Shown here: positions 43,428 to 52,936 of the stretch, piece after piece
Numbering within the stretch: position 1 is the first letter of the stretch
How the letters are laid out: each line of letters starts with the position of its first letter
Source: an uncultured beta proteobacterium
Lineage (GTDB): Bacteria; Pseudomonadota; Gammaproteobacteria; Burkholderiales; Burkholderiaceae_C
Assembly (NCBI GenBank): GCA_903920695.1
Contig: CAIXNB010000050.1
Coordinates: 1 to 64,000 of the forward strand
Length of the DNA: 64,000 bases
Direction: 5' to 3'
Notes under the pieces: model-generated
Told to the model about the DNA's origin: nothing
Database searches by the model: none
What the model saw: only the letters and a program-made list of their open reading frames with translations
Made by a program: the position numbers and the translations under genes

Positions 43428-45425
43428 ATGCAGTATTTCGTCACGGGTGCGACCGGCTTCATCGGAAAGCGGCTGGTCAAGAAGCTACTTGGGCACAAGG
43501 GTTCGGTGGTTTACTTTCTGTTGCGCAAGGAAAGCGAGTCCAAGCTTGCGGCCCTGCGGCAATATTGGGGCGCCAGCGCGGCGCGTGTTGTACCGGTTTT
43601 TGGTGACCTCACCAGCAAGAAGCTCGGGGTTTCTGCTGAGAACCTCAAGCAGCTCAAAGGCCAGATTGATCACTTTTACCATTTGGCGGCAGTCTACGAC
43701 CTCGGTGCTGACGCGGAGAGTCAGATCGCCGTCAACATCGATGGCACGCGCAATACGGTCGAGTTGGCGAAGGCGCTCGATGCCGGGTATTTTCACCATG
43801 TCAGCTCGATTGCTGCGGCCGGTCTGTACGAGGGCGTGTTCCGCGAGGACATGTTTGAAGAGGCCGAAAACTATGATCATCCCTATTTCATGACCAAGCA
43901 TGAAAGCGAAAAGATCGTGCGCCATGAATGCAAACTGCCTTGGTCGGTGTACCGCCCTGCAATGGTGGTTGGGGACAGCAACACCGGCGAGATGGACAAA
44001 ATTGATGGCCCCTATTATTTTTTCAAGATGATCCAGCGCATGCGCCAGTTGTTGCCGCCCTGGATGCCATCGGTCGGACTTGAAGGCGGACGTATCAACA
44101 TCGTGCCGGTTGACTTCGTGGTTGACGCGCTCGACACCATCAGTCACAGCAAGGGTATTGCGAAAAAGTGCTATCACTTGGTAGACCCGGTCGGCTATCG
44201 GGTCGGCGATGTGCTCGATATTTTCAGCCAGGCCGCGCATGCGCCGAAGATGAACCTGTTCGTCAACGCTGCGCTGCTCGGCTTCATTCCGCGCGCCGTC
44301 ACCAAGGGTTTGATGGCATTGGCCCCGGTGCGCCGGGTGCGCAATGCGGTCCTGAACGATCTCGGTCTGCCGAGCGACATGCTCACGTTTGTCAATTACC
44401 CGACGCGTTTTGATTGTCGCGAGGCGCTGGCGGCACTCAAGGGTTCGGGCGTGGCCTGCCCGAATCTGAAGGATTACGCCTGGCGCCTGTGGGATTACTG
44501 GGAGCGCCATCTTGACCCGGACCTGCACATCGATCATTCGCTGCGCGGCACGGCCGGGGGCAAGGTGGTGCTGGTCACCGGGGGGTCGTCAGGCATCGGC
44601 TTGGCGGCAGCGCACAAATTCGCCGAGGCCGGGGCGATCACGCTGATTTGTGGGCGCGACCAGGACAAACTCGACCAGGCCTGCATGGAGGCCAAGGCCA
44701 AGGGTTACAGCTTTGTCGCCTACCCGGTCGATATTGCGGATATGGCCGACTGCGACCGCTTTGTGAAGCTGGTCATGGATGAACATGGCGGTGTCGACTT
44801 CCTGATCAACAACGCGGGGCGTTCGATCCGCCGCGCCATCGAGTCCAGCTATGACCGCTTTCACGACTATGAACGCACAATGCAACTCAACTATTTTGGC
44901 TGCCTGCGGGTCACCATGGGTTTCTTGCCCGGCATGGTGGCCAAAAAGAAAGGTCATGTTGTCAACATCAGCTCGATCGGGGTACTGACCAATGCGCCAC
45001 GTTTTAGCGCCTATGTTGCCTCCAAGGCGGCGCTGGACGCATGGGCGCGTTGTGCTTCCAGCGAGTTTGCTGATAGGGGCATCTCATTTACCACCATTAA
45101 CATGCCGCTGGTGCGCACGCCCATGATTGCGCCGACTGGCCTGTACAACAACGTGCCCACGCTGTCGCCTGAAGAGGCGGCTGACATGATTGCCCAAGCC
45201 TGCATTTTCAAGCCGGTACGCATTGCCACGCGACTGGGTATTACGGGACAGTTGCTGCATGCGCTATTGCCGCGTGTGGCGCAAATCGCCATGAATACGA
45301 GTTTCCGGATGTTTCCGGACTCGGGCGCTGCGAAGGGGCAGAAGCCGGGCGAAAAACCGGTACGCCAGCAGTTGTCGCCAGAAGCCGTTGCCTTGCAGCA
45401 GATGATGCAGGGCATTCATTTCTGA
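43428..45425 (+). CDS. Two-domain SDR protein, putative alcohol-forming fatty acyl-CoA reductase
   Basis: 665 aa from the ATG at 43428. The N-terminal half is an extended SDR: FVTGATGFIGKRLVKKL, HFYHLAAVYDL, and a YFMTKHESE dyad near 165. It also has GRINIVPVDFVVDAL, the layout of male-sterility-type acyl reductases. The C-terminal part from about residue 375 is a classical SDR (VVLVTGGSSGIGLAAAHKF, NNAG, NISSIGVLTNAPRFSAYVASKAAL with YxxxK). This order and length match the large bacterial fatty acyl reductases known from Marinobacter, and similar mycobacterial proteins. It could provide fatty alcohols to the WS/DGAT encoded 3.5 kb upstream. Substrate is inferred; no CoA-specific residue can be pointed out. 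Confidence 0.8.
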   Translation: MQYFVTGATGFIGKRLVKKLLGHKGSVVYFLLRKESESKLAALRQYWGASAARVVPVFGDLTSKKLGVSAENLKQLKGQIDHFYHLAAVYDLGADAESQIAVNIDGTRNTVELAKALDAGYFHHVSSIAAAGLYEGVFREDMFEEAENYDHPYFMTKHESEKIVRHECKLPWSVYRPAMVVGDSNTGEMDKIDGPYYFFKMIQRMRQLLPPWMPSVGLEGGRINIVPVDFVVDALDTISHSKGIAKKCYHLVDPVGYRVGDVLDIFSQAAHAPKMNLFVNAALLGFIPRAVTKGLMALAPVRRVRNAVLNDLGLPSDMLTFVNYPTRFDCREALAALKGSGVACPNLKDYAWRLWDYWERHLDPDLHIDHSLRGTAGGKVVLVTGGSSGIGLAAAHKFAEAGAITLICGRDQDKLDQACMEAKAKGYSFVAYPVDIADMADCDRFVKLVMDEHGGVDFLINNAGRSIRRAIESSYDRFHDYERTMQLNYFGCLRVTMGFLPGMVAKKKGHVVNISSIGVLTNAPRFSAYVASKAALDAWARCASSEFADRGISFTTINMPLVRTPMIAPTGLYNNVPTLSPEEAADMIAQACIFKPVRIATRLGITGQLLHALLPRVAQIAMNTSFRMFPDSGAAKGQKPGEKPVRQQLSPEAVALQQMMQGIHF

Positions 45426-45451
45426 CGCGCGTCCGGCAGCGGTGATAATCG

Positions 45452-45476
45452 AGGGCGCTTTGAGCGCCCTTTTTTT
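45452..45476 (+). terminator. Rho-independent terminator after the two-domain reductase gene
   Basis: AGGGCGCT pairs with AGCGCCCT around a 3-nt loop and is followed by seven T residues. It lies 27 bp after the stop codon and closes the lipid region before rfbB. Confidence 0.92.
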
Positions 45477-45503
45477 GCGCGCTGCTGCTTTGGAGAGAAA
45501 ACA

Positions 45504-46565
45504 ATGATTCTGGTAACAGGTGGTGCGGGGTTTATCGGCGCCAATTTTGTACTCGACTGGCTGGCTCAGTCTGATGAGCCCGTGCTCAATTTGGACAAGC
45601 TCACCTACGCGGGCAATCTGGAAAACCTGGCCCCCTTGCAGGGCGATGCACGTCACCTGTTCGTGCAGGGGGATATCGGCGATGCATCGCTGGTGGAACG
45701 CTTGCTGGCGCAACATCAGCCGCGCGCCGTGATCAACTTCGCGGCGGAGAGCCATGTTGATCGCTCCATCCACGGACCGGAAGATTTCATTCAGACCAAT
45801 GTGGTGGGCACGATGCGCTTGCTGCAAGGTGTGCGGGCGTACTGGCAGGGCGTGCCAGATAACGACCGAACGAACTTTCGCTTTCTTCACGTTTCGACTG
45901 ATGAGGTCTATGGTAGCCTGTCCCCGATAGATCCCGCTTTCACCGAGACCAACAAGCTGGAACCGAATAGCCCGTACTCCGCCAGCAAGGCCGCCAGCGA
46001 TCACTTGGTGCGTGCCTGGCTGCATACCTATGGCCTGCCAGTGCTGACCACCAACTGCAGCAACAACTACGGGCCTTTGCATTTCCCGGAAAAGCTAATT
46101 CCACTGATCATCGTCAATGCGCTGGCCGGCAAACCCTTGCCGGTTTACGGTGACGGTTTGCAGGTGCGGGATTGGCTGTATGTCAAGGACCATTGCAGCG
46201 CCATCCGCCGTGTGTTGGCGGCGGGGCGGATTGGCGAGATCTATAACGTCGGCGGCTGGAACGAAAAGCCCAATATCGAAATTGTGAAAACCATCTGTGC
46301 CTTGCTTGATGAGTTACGACCCAGGAGCGATGGAACCAGTTACCAGACCCAGATCACTTATGTGCAGGACCGACCTGGCCACGACCGGCGCTATGCCATC
46401 GACGCCAGCAAGATCGAGCGTGAATTGGGATGGAAACCGGCCGAGACTTTCACCTCCGGCATCCGCAAAACAGTGCAGTGGTACCTGGAGAATCAGACCT
46501 GGGTGACCCATGTGCAGTCAGGCGCTTACCGCGAGTGGGTGCAAATCAACTACGCTGAACGCTGA
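45504..46565 (+). CDS. rfbB: dTDP-glucose 4,6-dehydratase
   Basis: Second step of dTDP-L-rhamnose synthesis. 353 aa. Rossmann start [31 protein letters not shown]-like [15 protein letters not shown], the active-site [25 protein letters not shown] with YxxxK, and [19 protein letters not shown] are all conserved. GGAGAG precedes the ATG. First gene of the rfbBDAC set, whose later genes overlap or lie within 20 bp. Confidence 0.97.
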   Translation: MILVTGGAGFIGANFVLDWLAQSDEPVLNLDKLTYAGNLENLAPLQGDARHLFVQGDIGDASLVERLLAQHQPRAVINFAAESHVDRSIHGPEDFIQTNVVGTMRLLQGVRAYWQGVPDNDRTNFRFLHVSTDEVYGSLSPIDPAFTETNKLEPNSPYSASKAASDHLVRAWLHTYGLPVLTTNCSNNYGPLHFPEKLIPLIIVNALAGKPLPVYGDGLQVRDWLYVKDHCSAIRRVLAAGRIGEIYNVGGWNEKPNIEIVKTICALLDELRPRSDGTSYQTQITYVQDRPGHDRRYAIDASKIERELGWKPAETFTSGIRKTVQWYLENQTWVTHVQSGAYREWVQINYAER

Positions 46566-47455
46566 TGAAGATACTTATGTTTGGCAAGGGTGGTCAGGTC
46601 GGCTGGGAGTTGCAACGCAGCCTAGCGCCGTTGGGCGAGCTTGTGGCCTTGGATTACGACAGCAGCAAGCATTGTGGCGACTTTTCCAATCTGCCGGGTC
46701 TCGCCGACACGGTCAGAGACGTCCAGCCGGACGTGATTGTCAATGCCGGCGCGCATACGGCGGTGGATAAAGCCGAGAGCGAGCCTGAATTGGTGCGCAT
46801 ACTCAATGCGCTGGCACCCGGCGTATTGGCGCAGGAGGCAGCGCGCGCTGGGGCATGGCTGGTGCATTACAGCACTGACTATGTTTTTGATGGCAGCGGC
46901 ACAAGGCCATGGACCGAGACCGATACGCCGGCGCCGCTCAACGTCTATGGTCAGAGCAAGCTGGAGGCGGAACAGTTGATTCAGGCCACCTGCTCACAAC
47001 ACCTGATTTTGCGTACCAGCTGGGTTTATGCCGCGCGCGGCGGCAATTTCGCCAAGACCATTTTGCGCCTGGCGCAGGAGCGCGAGCGTCTGACCGTGAT
47101 CGATGATCAATTTGGCGCACCGACCGGCGCCGAGTTGTTGGCCGATGTCACGGCCCACGCCATTCGCCATTTGCGCCAGCGTCCGGATGATGCCGGCCTC
47201 TACCATTTGGTAGCCGGCGGCGAAACCAGTTGGCATGGTTATGCAAACTATGTGTTGGCGCAGGCGAGGCTGCTGCAGCCGGCGCTGCAAATCAAGGCCA
47301 CTGAAGTATTGCCGGTTCCCAGCAACGCCTTCCCTACGCCCGCCAGGCGGCCGCACAATTCGCGCCTGGATACGCGCAAGCTGCAAGCCGCCTTTAGTGT
47401 GATCTTGCCAGATTGGAAACAAGGCGTGGCCCGTATGCTGGCCGAAGCACTCTAA
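46565..47455 (+). CDS. rfbD: dTDP-4-dehydrorhamnose reductase
   Basis: Last step of dTDP-L-rhamnose synthesis. 296 aa. The NADPH loop is LMFGKGGQVGWELQRSL; VNAGAHTAVDKAESEPELV, HYSTDYVFDGSGTRPWTE, YGQSKLEAEQLI (YxxxK) and LRTSWVYAARGGNFAKTIL follow in family order. The start codon overlaps the last base of the rfbB stop, so the two are coupled. Normal length. Confidence 0.97.
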   Translation: MKILMFGKGGQVGWELQRSLAPLGELVALDYDSSKHCGDFSNLPGLADTVRDVQPDVIVNAGAHTAVDKAESEPELVRILNALAPGVLAQEAARAGAWLVHYSTDYVFDGSGTRPWTETDTPAPLNVYGQSKLEAEQLIQATCSQHLILRTSWVYAARGGNFAKTILRLAQERERLTVIDDQFGAPTGAELLADVTAHAIRHLRQRPDDAGLYHLVAGGETSWHGYANYVLAQARLLQPALQIKATEVLPVPSNAFPTPARRPHNSRLDTRKLQAAFSVILPDWKQGVARMLAEAL

Positions 47456-47472
47456 CCTGAAATGCAAAGAAA

Positions 47473-48366
47473 ATGACACAACGCAAAGGCATCATTCTGG
47501 CTGGCGGTTCCGGTACGCGCTTGCATCCGGCCACGCTGGCGATGAGCAAGCAACTATTGCCGGTCTATGACAAGCCGATGATTTATTACCCCTTGAGCAC
47601 GCTGATGCTGGCGGGCATCCGGGATATTCTGGTGATCAGCTCGCCACAGGACACGCCACGCTTTCAACAGTTGCTCGGCGATGGCGCGCAGTGGGGGCTG
47701 AATCTGCAGTATGCGGTACAACCCAGCCCCGACGGGCTGGCGCAGGCATTCATCATTGGCGACAAGTTTCTGGGCAATGCCCCAAGCGCGCTGGTGCTGG
47801 GGGACAACATCTTTTACGGGCATGACTTTGGGCCGTTGTTGGCCAGGGCCGATGAGAGAACCAGCGGCTCGACTGTGTTTGCCTACCATGTGCAAGACCC
47901 CGAGCGTTATGGTGTGGTCGCTTTTGATGCGCAGGGCAAGGCCAACAGCATTGAAGAAAAACCGCTGCAAGCCAAGAGCAACTATGCCGTCACCGGCCTG
48001 TACTTTTATGACGCCCAGGTGGTAGACATCGCCAAGGCGGTCAAGCCCAGTGCGCGTGGCGAACTGGAGATCACGGCCGTCAATCAGGCCTACCTGGAGC
48101 AGGGTCAGCTCAATGTACAGATCATGCAGCGTGGCTATGCCTGGCTCGATACCGGCACGCACGATAGCTTGCTGGAGGCCAGCCAGTTCATCGCGACGCT
48201 GGAGCGCCGCCAAGGTCTGAAAGTGGCCTGTGTCGAGGAAATCGCGTGGCGCAACGGTTTTATCGACGATGTCCAATTACAGAAACTGGCACAACCGCTG
48301 GCGAAGAATGGCTACGGTCAATACCTGATGCGACTGCTGGTTGAGCGCATTCGTCACGAACCCTGA
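47473..48366 (+). CDS. rfbA: Glucose-1-phosphate thymidylyltransferase
   Basis: First step of dTDP-L-rhamnose synthesis, making dTDP-glucose from dTTP and glucose 1-phosphate. 297 aa. The nucleotide-binding loop [51 protein letters not shown], and [20 protein letters not shown] are characteristic, and the end carries the allosteric-site region of the RmlA type. It starts 17 bp after rfbD. Confidence 0.97.
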   Translation: MTQRKGIILAGGSGTRLHPATLAMSKQLLPVYDKPMIYYPLSTLMLAGIRDILVISSPQDTPRFQQLLGDGAQWGLNLQYAVQPSPDGLAQAFIIGDKFLGNAPSALVLGDNIFYGHDFGPLLARADERTSGSTVFAYHVQDPERYGVVAFDAQGKANSIEEKPLQAKSNYAVTGLYFYDAQVVDIAKAVKPSARGELEITAVNQAYLEQGQLNVQIMQRGYAWLDTGTHDSLLEASQFIATLERRQGLKVACVEEIAWRNGFIDDVQLQKLAQPLAKNGYGQYLMRLLVERIRHEP

Positions 48367-48380
48367 TCCCCACCATTGCC

Positions 48381-48926
48381 ATGCAAACCATAACCACTGC
48401 CATTGCCGGCGTAATCATTATCGAACCCAAGGTGTTCGGCGACGCGCGCGGCTTCTTCTTTGAAAGCTTCAATCAAAAGGCCTTTCAGCAGGCCACAGGT
48501 CTGGAAGTCGATTTTGTGCAGGACAACCACTCGCGCTCAGCCAAAGGCGTTCTGCGCGGCCTGCATTACCAGATTGAGCAGGCCCAGGGCAAGTTGGTGC
48601 GCGTGGTGCGTGGCGCTGTGTTCGATGTGGCGGTTGATCTGCGTCAGTCGTCGGCAACGTTCGGCAAGTGGGTCGGTGCCGAGCTGAGCGAGGACAACAA
48701 GCGCCAGATGTGGGTGCCGCCGGGTTTTGCCCATGGCTTCCTGACACTGAGCGAATCAGCGGACTTCCTGTACAAAACTACCGACTACTATGCGCCGCAG
48801 TTCGAGTGCTGCATAGCCTGGAACGACCCGACACTGGCCATCAACTGGCCACTGGCCGGCAGTCAGCCGCTGATCTCGGCCAAGGATCAGGCCGGTGTGG
48901 CGTTGGCAAGCGCACGGCTTTTTTGA
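48381..48926 (+). CDS. rfbC: dTDP-4-dehydrorhamnose 3,5-epimerase
   Basis: Third step of dTDP-L-rhamnose synthesis. 181 aa. Cupin with GVIIIEPKVFGDARGFFFESF, VDFVQDNHSRSAKGVLRGLHYQ (catalytic histidine), FDVAVDLRQSSATFGKW, and WVPPGFAHGFLTLSESADFLYKTTDYY (catalytic tyrosine). It starts 14 bp after rfbA and completes the rfbBDAC operon, so the polysaccharide made by the genes downstream very likely contains L-rhamnose. Confidence 0.97.
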   Translation: MQTITTAIAGVIIIEPKVFGDARGFFFESFNQKAFQQATGLEVDFVQDNHSRSAKGVLRGLHYQIEQAQGKLVRVVRGAVFDVAVDLRQSSATFGKWVGAELSEDNKRQMWVPPGFAHGFLTLSESADFLYKTTDYYAPQFECCIAWNDPTLAINWPLAGSQPLISAKDQAGVALASARLF

Positions 48927-48988
48927 TGAGCGTCGCTGCGGGACCGGCAGGATTCATATGCGCAAGCTGACTCAGCGCATCAAGAAGT

Positions 48989-49007
48989 GCCAACCTAACG
49001 GGTTGGC
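48989..49007 (+). other. Hairpin upstream of the flippase gene
   Basis: GCCAACC (48989-48995) pairs with GGTTGGC (49001-49007) around five bases. There is no T-run, and it ends 17 bp before the flippase start. It might slow transcription or translation between the rhamnose genes and the rest of the locus. Confidence 0.3.
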
Positions 49008-49024
49008 GTCCTAGGCACAAGCCG

Positions 49025-50533
49025 ATGTCTCTCAAGCGGAACATACTGGCCAATTACGTCAGCCAGATTTATGTCATCTTGATTGGCATTGTCATGGTGC
49101 CGACCTATCTGCGTTACATGGGCGCGGAGGCATATGGGCTGGTTGGATTTTTTGCGGTCCTGCAGTCCTGGTTTCAACTCTTGGACATAGGTCTTACGCC
49201 CACCATGGCACGGGAAACAGCGCGATTTAATGGTGGGGCCACTGATGCGCTGAGCTTGCGTCGCCTGCTGCGGGCGATGGAGGGTGTTTTTGTCGGAGTC
49301 GCGCTGCTCGGTGGCATGGCCTTGGTCATTGGATCTGGCGCTATTGCCCGCAATTGGCTCAAGGTGCAGCAACTCCCTCTGAATGAAGTGCAGTATGCCA
49401 TCACATTGATGGCGGTGATTGTTGCGCTGCTCTGGGTGTGCGGCCTTTACCGGAGTGCCATCACCGGATTTGAACGCCTGGTATGGCTGAGTGGCTTCAA
49501 TATGGTCCTGGCGACTGCCCGCTTTGTGCTCGTGGTTCCGCTCTTTATTTATGTGGGGAGCAGTCCCACGCTTTTCTTCAGCTATCAATTGTTGCTGGCC
49601 GTGCTTGAATTCGGCGTGCTGGTGGTGCAAACCTACCGGTTTTTGCCAAAAATCGCAGCAAATCAGACGACGCCGTGGCGATGGGCTCCGCTGAGTCAGG
49701 TCCTGAAGTTTTCATCAAGCATTGCTTTTGCGGGTTTTTTCTGGGTGATCGCAACGCAAGCCGATAAACTGATCCTCTCCAAACTGCTTCCTTTGGCGGA
49801 GTATGGTTACTTCACCCTGGTCGTTCTGGTGGCAGGGGGTGTGATGGCAATCGGCGGTCCCGTCAGCGGCGCCCTGCTGCCACGGCTCACCAAGTTGGTC
49901 GCTGAGGGCGACGAGCGGGGCATGTTGCAGCTTTACCGGGGTGCGACCCAAGTGGTCGCCGTCATGGCCATACCAGCCACCTTGATACTCGCACTTTTCC
50001 CAAAGCAAGTACTTTGGGCCTGGACTGGGGATCCGGTATTGGTTGGCATGGTAGCTCCGATACTTGCGCTTTATGCTGTTGGTTCCGGTATTGCCGTGAT
50101 CTCGGCATTTCCCTACTATCTGCAATTTGCTAAGGGTAACCTCAAATTGCACTTGATAGGAAGGTCTGTATTTGTCCTGATTCTTGTTTCGTCCTTGATG
50201 TGGCTTGCATCCAGGTTTGGCATGACGGGTGCAGCTTGGATTTGGTTGGTATTGAATGTGGCATACCTTACGTTATGGGTGCCGATTGAGCACAAACGGT
50301 TTGCGCCTGGATTGCATTTGCGCTGGATGCTCAAAGATATAATGGTCCCAAGCTTGTCACCCGTTCTCGTCGCCTTGTTGTTGCAATATGCTGTACCTTG
50401 GCCAGTTGGCAGATTTGCCATTGCGGTTCAGCTTAGTGTCGTGGCGCTATTACTATTGATCCTCGCGTGTATGGGTAGCAGCAGGATTCGCACAATTGTG
50501 AAAGATCGCATTTTCGAAGTGAGAATTGCTTAA
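49025..50533 (+). CDS. Wzx-type polysaccharide flippase
   Basis: 502 aa integral membrane protein of the MOP exporter superfamily. Twelve or more hydrophobic segments are visible. Typical Wzx parts are NILANYVSQIYVILIGIVMVPTYLRYMGAEAYGLVGFF at the start, LDIGLTPTMARETAR, and the middle FSSSIAFAGFFWVIATQADKLILSKLLPLAEYGYFTLV. It turns lipid-linked repeat units to the periplasmic face. It starts 98 bp after rfbC. No Wzy polymerase or WaaL ligase is in the window. Confidence 0.88.
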   Translation: MSLKRNILANYVSQIYVILIGIVMVPTYLRYMGAEAYGLVGFFAVLQSWFQLLDIGLTPTMARETARFNGGATDALSLRRLLRAMEGVFVGVALLGGMALVIGSGAIARNWLKVQQLPLNEVQYAITLMAVIVALLWVCGLYRSAITGFERLVWLSGFNMVLATARFVLVVPLFIYVGSSPTLFFSYQLLLAVLEFGVLVVQTYRFLPKIAANQTTPWRWAPLSQVLKFSSSIAFAGFFWVIATQADKLILSKLLPLAEYGYFTLVVLVAGGVMAIGGPVSGALLPRLTKLVAEGDERGMLQLYRGATQVVAVMAIPATLILALFPKQVLWAWTGDPVLVGMVAPILALYAVGSGIAVISAFPYYLQFAKGNLKLHLIGRSVFVLILVSSLMWLASRFGMTGAAWIWLVLNVAYLTLWVPIEHKRFAPGLHLRWMLKDIMVPSLSPVLVALLLQYAVPWPVGRFAIAVQLSVVALLLLILACMGSSRIRTIVKDRIFEVRIA

Positions 50534-50543
50534 TTGACCTCTC

Positions 50544-50781
50544 AACCTAGATTCGGCAGTTGACCGCTCATCATCTTCAGTAAGTGCCTATGACCACAAA
50601 GTATCTCAGCGTTGTTGCGACTCACCAGTTGGGAGAGAATGCTACGCACCCGATTGAGCCACTGGCAACGCGTCTGGGGGCGTTGCTTCTCCTTGCAGGC
50701 ATTAGACTGCGTCGTCGTCGCGCCTACCCAGCCACGCCGCCAGCGGCCCGCTCGGGCGCGTCCAATTGCCGAATCTAGGTT
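50544..50781. mobile_element. 238-bp MITE-like unit with 19-bp terminal inverted repeats
   Basis: AACCTAGATTCGGCAGTTG (50544-50562) is matched by its reverse complement with one mismatch at 50763-50781. The 200 bp between contain no credible gene; the 64-aa and 85-aa ORFs run through the repeats themselves and lack ribosome-binding sites. The unit begins 10 bp after the flippase stop. No clear target-site duplication is visible. The transposase family whose ends these resemble is not identified. Confidence 0.6.
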
Positions 50782-50830
50782 CATCACTTCCGTTGGCACA
50801 TGGTAAACAAAGGCAATTAGATAGTATGCA

Positions 50831-51700
50831 ATGTCTCTATTGGACTCGATGATGGCAGAGCAGCGTCACAAATATGAATATCAGATTGAACAAGAGTCTG
50901 ACAGTGGTCCGGCGCGTGTCATTCGAAATGTAGGGACTGACAAACGTGTTTTGGAGATCGGTTCTGGGCCCGGTTCCATTACCAGACCATTGTTTTCAGA
51001 GTCCAGATGTCGAATTACTGCAGTGGATATTGATTCCGAATCGTTAAGTCGACTCGAATCTTGTTGCGACAAAACTATTCAGCTCGATCTGAATAATCCG
51101 GTATGGCCTGACGCAGTTGGCAAGGACTCGCGGTTTGAAGTTGTTGTCGCGGCCGATGTGCTGGAGCACTTGTATGCGCCGCTGCTGGTACTGAAAGCCA
51201 TGAAGACCTTTCTTGCAACCGATGGCTACATGGTAATCTCGCTGCCGCACGTTGCGCATTCAGCAGTGCATGCCTGTTTACTGGATGAAGACTTTGAGTA
51301 TGGCGATTCCGGCTTGCTTGACCGTACGCATATTCGTTTCTTCGGCATTAAAAATATTCAGAAGCTATTTGAAGATGCGGGTTTGAAGATTGTTCATGCT
51401 GAGTTTGTTGTTCGCGATCCAAAACATACGGAGTTTGCAGGTCGATGGGGAAGGATTTCTCCAGCAATGCGGTCCGTATTGGCTGAAAACAGGTTCGGGA
51501 TGGTCTACCAAGTGGTTGTCAAAGCGGTGCCAACTGAGGCCGATGGTGAGCCGATCAGCCTGATGGATCTTCCGGTCTTAGCCCGGTTGCCCAGCAGGCG
51601 TGATTCGATTGGCGCATTCTTGCGCACCCATCTCAATGCGGAAATTTATGCCAAACTGCGATTTGCCGCGGCGAAGCTGGGCGTCGCTTTCAGAGGCTAG
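50831..51700 (+). CDS. Class I SAM-dependent methyltransferase
   Basis: 289 aa. Rossmann-type SAM-binding motif I is RVLEIGSGPGSITRPLF (residue 40 onward), the acidic end of strand 2 is ITAVDIDSESL, and motif post-I/II is FEVVVAADVLEHLYAP; YMVISLPHVAH completes the fold. The last 80 residues are a family-specific extension. A small-molecule or sugar methyltransferase acting on the surface glycan is likely from context. It follows the MITE-like unit and is 2 bp upstream of the WbsX-like gene. Confidence 0.85.
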   Translation: MSLLDSMMAEQRHKYEYQIEQESDSGPARVIRNVGTDKRVLEIGSGPGSITRPLFSESRCRITAVDIDSESLSRLESCCDKTIQLDLNNPVWPDAVGKDSRFEVVVAADVLEHLYAPLLVLKAMKTFLATDGYMVISLPHVAHSAVHACLLDEDFEYGDSGLLDRTHIRFFGIKNIQKLFEDAGLKIVHAEFVVRDPKHTEFAGRWGRISPAMRSVLAENRFGMVYQVVVKAVPTEADGEPISLMDLPVLARLPSRRDSIGAFLRTHLNAEIYAKLRFAAAKLGVAFRG

Positions 51701-51702
51701 AC

Positions 51703-52917
51703 ATGCAACAGAACGGGAATGACGGGTGTGAAAATGTCACTGAAAGCCGGGATCGGTCAGATGTGAATGCTTTGGGGCCGGCTTGCGCGAAGTTGATTGC
51801 AATGTACTTCACGCAACTTCACGCAATTCCGGAGAATGACGCATGGTGGGGACAGGGCTTCACCGATTGGGAAAACGTTAAATCAGCATCGCCACAGTTT
51901 TCCGGGCATTATCAGCCACGGATACCACTCGCAGGAATTTATTATGACCAGTCGCAATTGGACACGCTCCGTCATCAGATAGATCTAGCCAAGCAATATG
52001 GTGTCTATGGGTTTTGCCACTATCATTACTGGTTTGATGGCAAGCAATTGCTTGAGACGCCAACTAATCTGATACTAGCGCATCCGGAAATTGATTTTCC
52101 ATTCTGTTTATCTTGGGCCAATGAGACATGGTCAAGAAGATGGGATGGTCACGACCACCTGGTGCTGATCAAACAGACGCATCCGCCGACAAAAGAGAGT
52201 TGGAAGAAGCACTATGATTATCTGATCACGGCCTGGAAGGACCGGCGTGCCATCAAGCTAGACGGCAAGCCAGTGTTTGTCATCTATCGCCCGCAGCGTA
52301 TTATCAAAATTGATGAGATGCTGGCTTACTGGCGTGAATTGGCGCTACAAGATGGTTTACCCGGAATCTATTTTATTTTTCAGAGCCAGTCTGAATTGCC
52401 GAACCGAAGTTGTCTGAATTCATTCGATGCCGTTTTCCAATTTCAACCATTTGAGGCGACAAATTCTCCAGGGTACTCCCAGAGGTCGGTTTTCTATTCG
52501 ATATTTTTGCAACTGATGCGCAGATTTCCTGAGCGTGTTCAGGATATATTTCGGGGTATCAGAACCCGGGTCGCGCAAGGATTGACGTTTCATGATTATG
52601 AAACAGTCTGGCGCGAAATCGTCAAAATACGACCCGACAAGAGATTGACAACTTTTCCTGGCGCTTTTGTTGACTGGGATAATACATCGCGTTACAAAAA
52701 TCGGGCAACCGTGTTCAACGGCGCGACACCAGATTTGTTTTTAAAATGGTTCTCGAAATTGGTGAAGAGCATGCCCGAAAGGAAACTACCAGAGGATTTT
52801 ATATTCATTAATGCCTGGAATGAATGGAGCGAAGGCGCCTATCTGGAGCCCGATGAAAAATTCGGATATAAATATCTTGAGGCGGTCCGGGGCGTGCTCT
52901 GGCAGAGACATCTCTGA
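51703..52917 (+). CDS. WbsX-like glycosyltransferase/glycosidase-type protein (GH99-like domain)
   Basis: 404 aa. The N-terminal part has AMYFTQLHAIPENDAWWGQGFTDWENVKSASPQFSGHYQPRIP, then YGVYGFCHYHYWFDGKQLLETP, FCLSWANETWSRRWDG and near the end FIFINAWNEWSEGAYLEPDEKFGYKYLEAV. These are the constant blocks of the WbsX family, related to GH99 enzymes and common in O-antigen and rhamnan loci. The name glycosyltransferase is traditional; the GH99-like fold makes a hydrolase or trimming role also possible. Located 2 bp after a methyltransferase gene. Confidence 0.88.
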   Translation: MQQNGNDGCENVTESRDRSDVNALGPACAKLIAMYFTQLHAIPENDAWWGQGFTDWENVKSASPQFSGHYQPRIPLAGIYYDQSQLDTLRHQIDLAKQYGVYGFCHYHYWFDGKQLLETPTNLILAHPEIDFPFCLSWANETWSRRWDGHDHLVLIKQTHPPTKESWKKHYDYLITAWKDRRAIKLDGKPVFVIYRPQRIIKIDEMLAYWRELALQDGLPGIYFIFQSQSELPNRSCLNSFDAVFQFQPFEATNSPGYSQRSVFYSIFLQLMRRFPERVQDIFRGIRTRVAQGLTFHDYETVWREIVKIRPDKRLTTFPGAFVDWDNTSRYKNRATVFNGATPDLFLKWFSKLVKSMPERKLPEDFIFINAWNEWSEGAYLEPDEKFGYKYLEAVRGVLWQRHL

Positions 52918-52936
52918 TGATTGATGCGCTGAAATC

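Noticed and set aside
50584-50806. 64-aa ORFs between the flippase and methyltransferase genes
   Set aside because: They run through the terminal inverted repeat of the MITE-like unit and have arginine-rich, low-information sequences.
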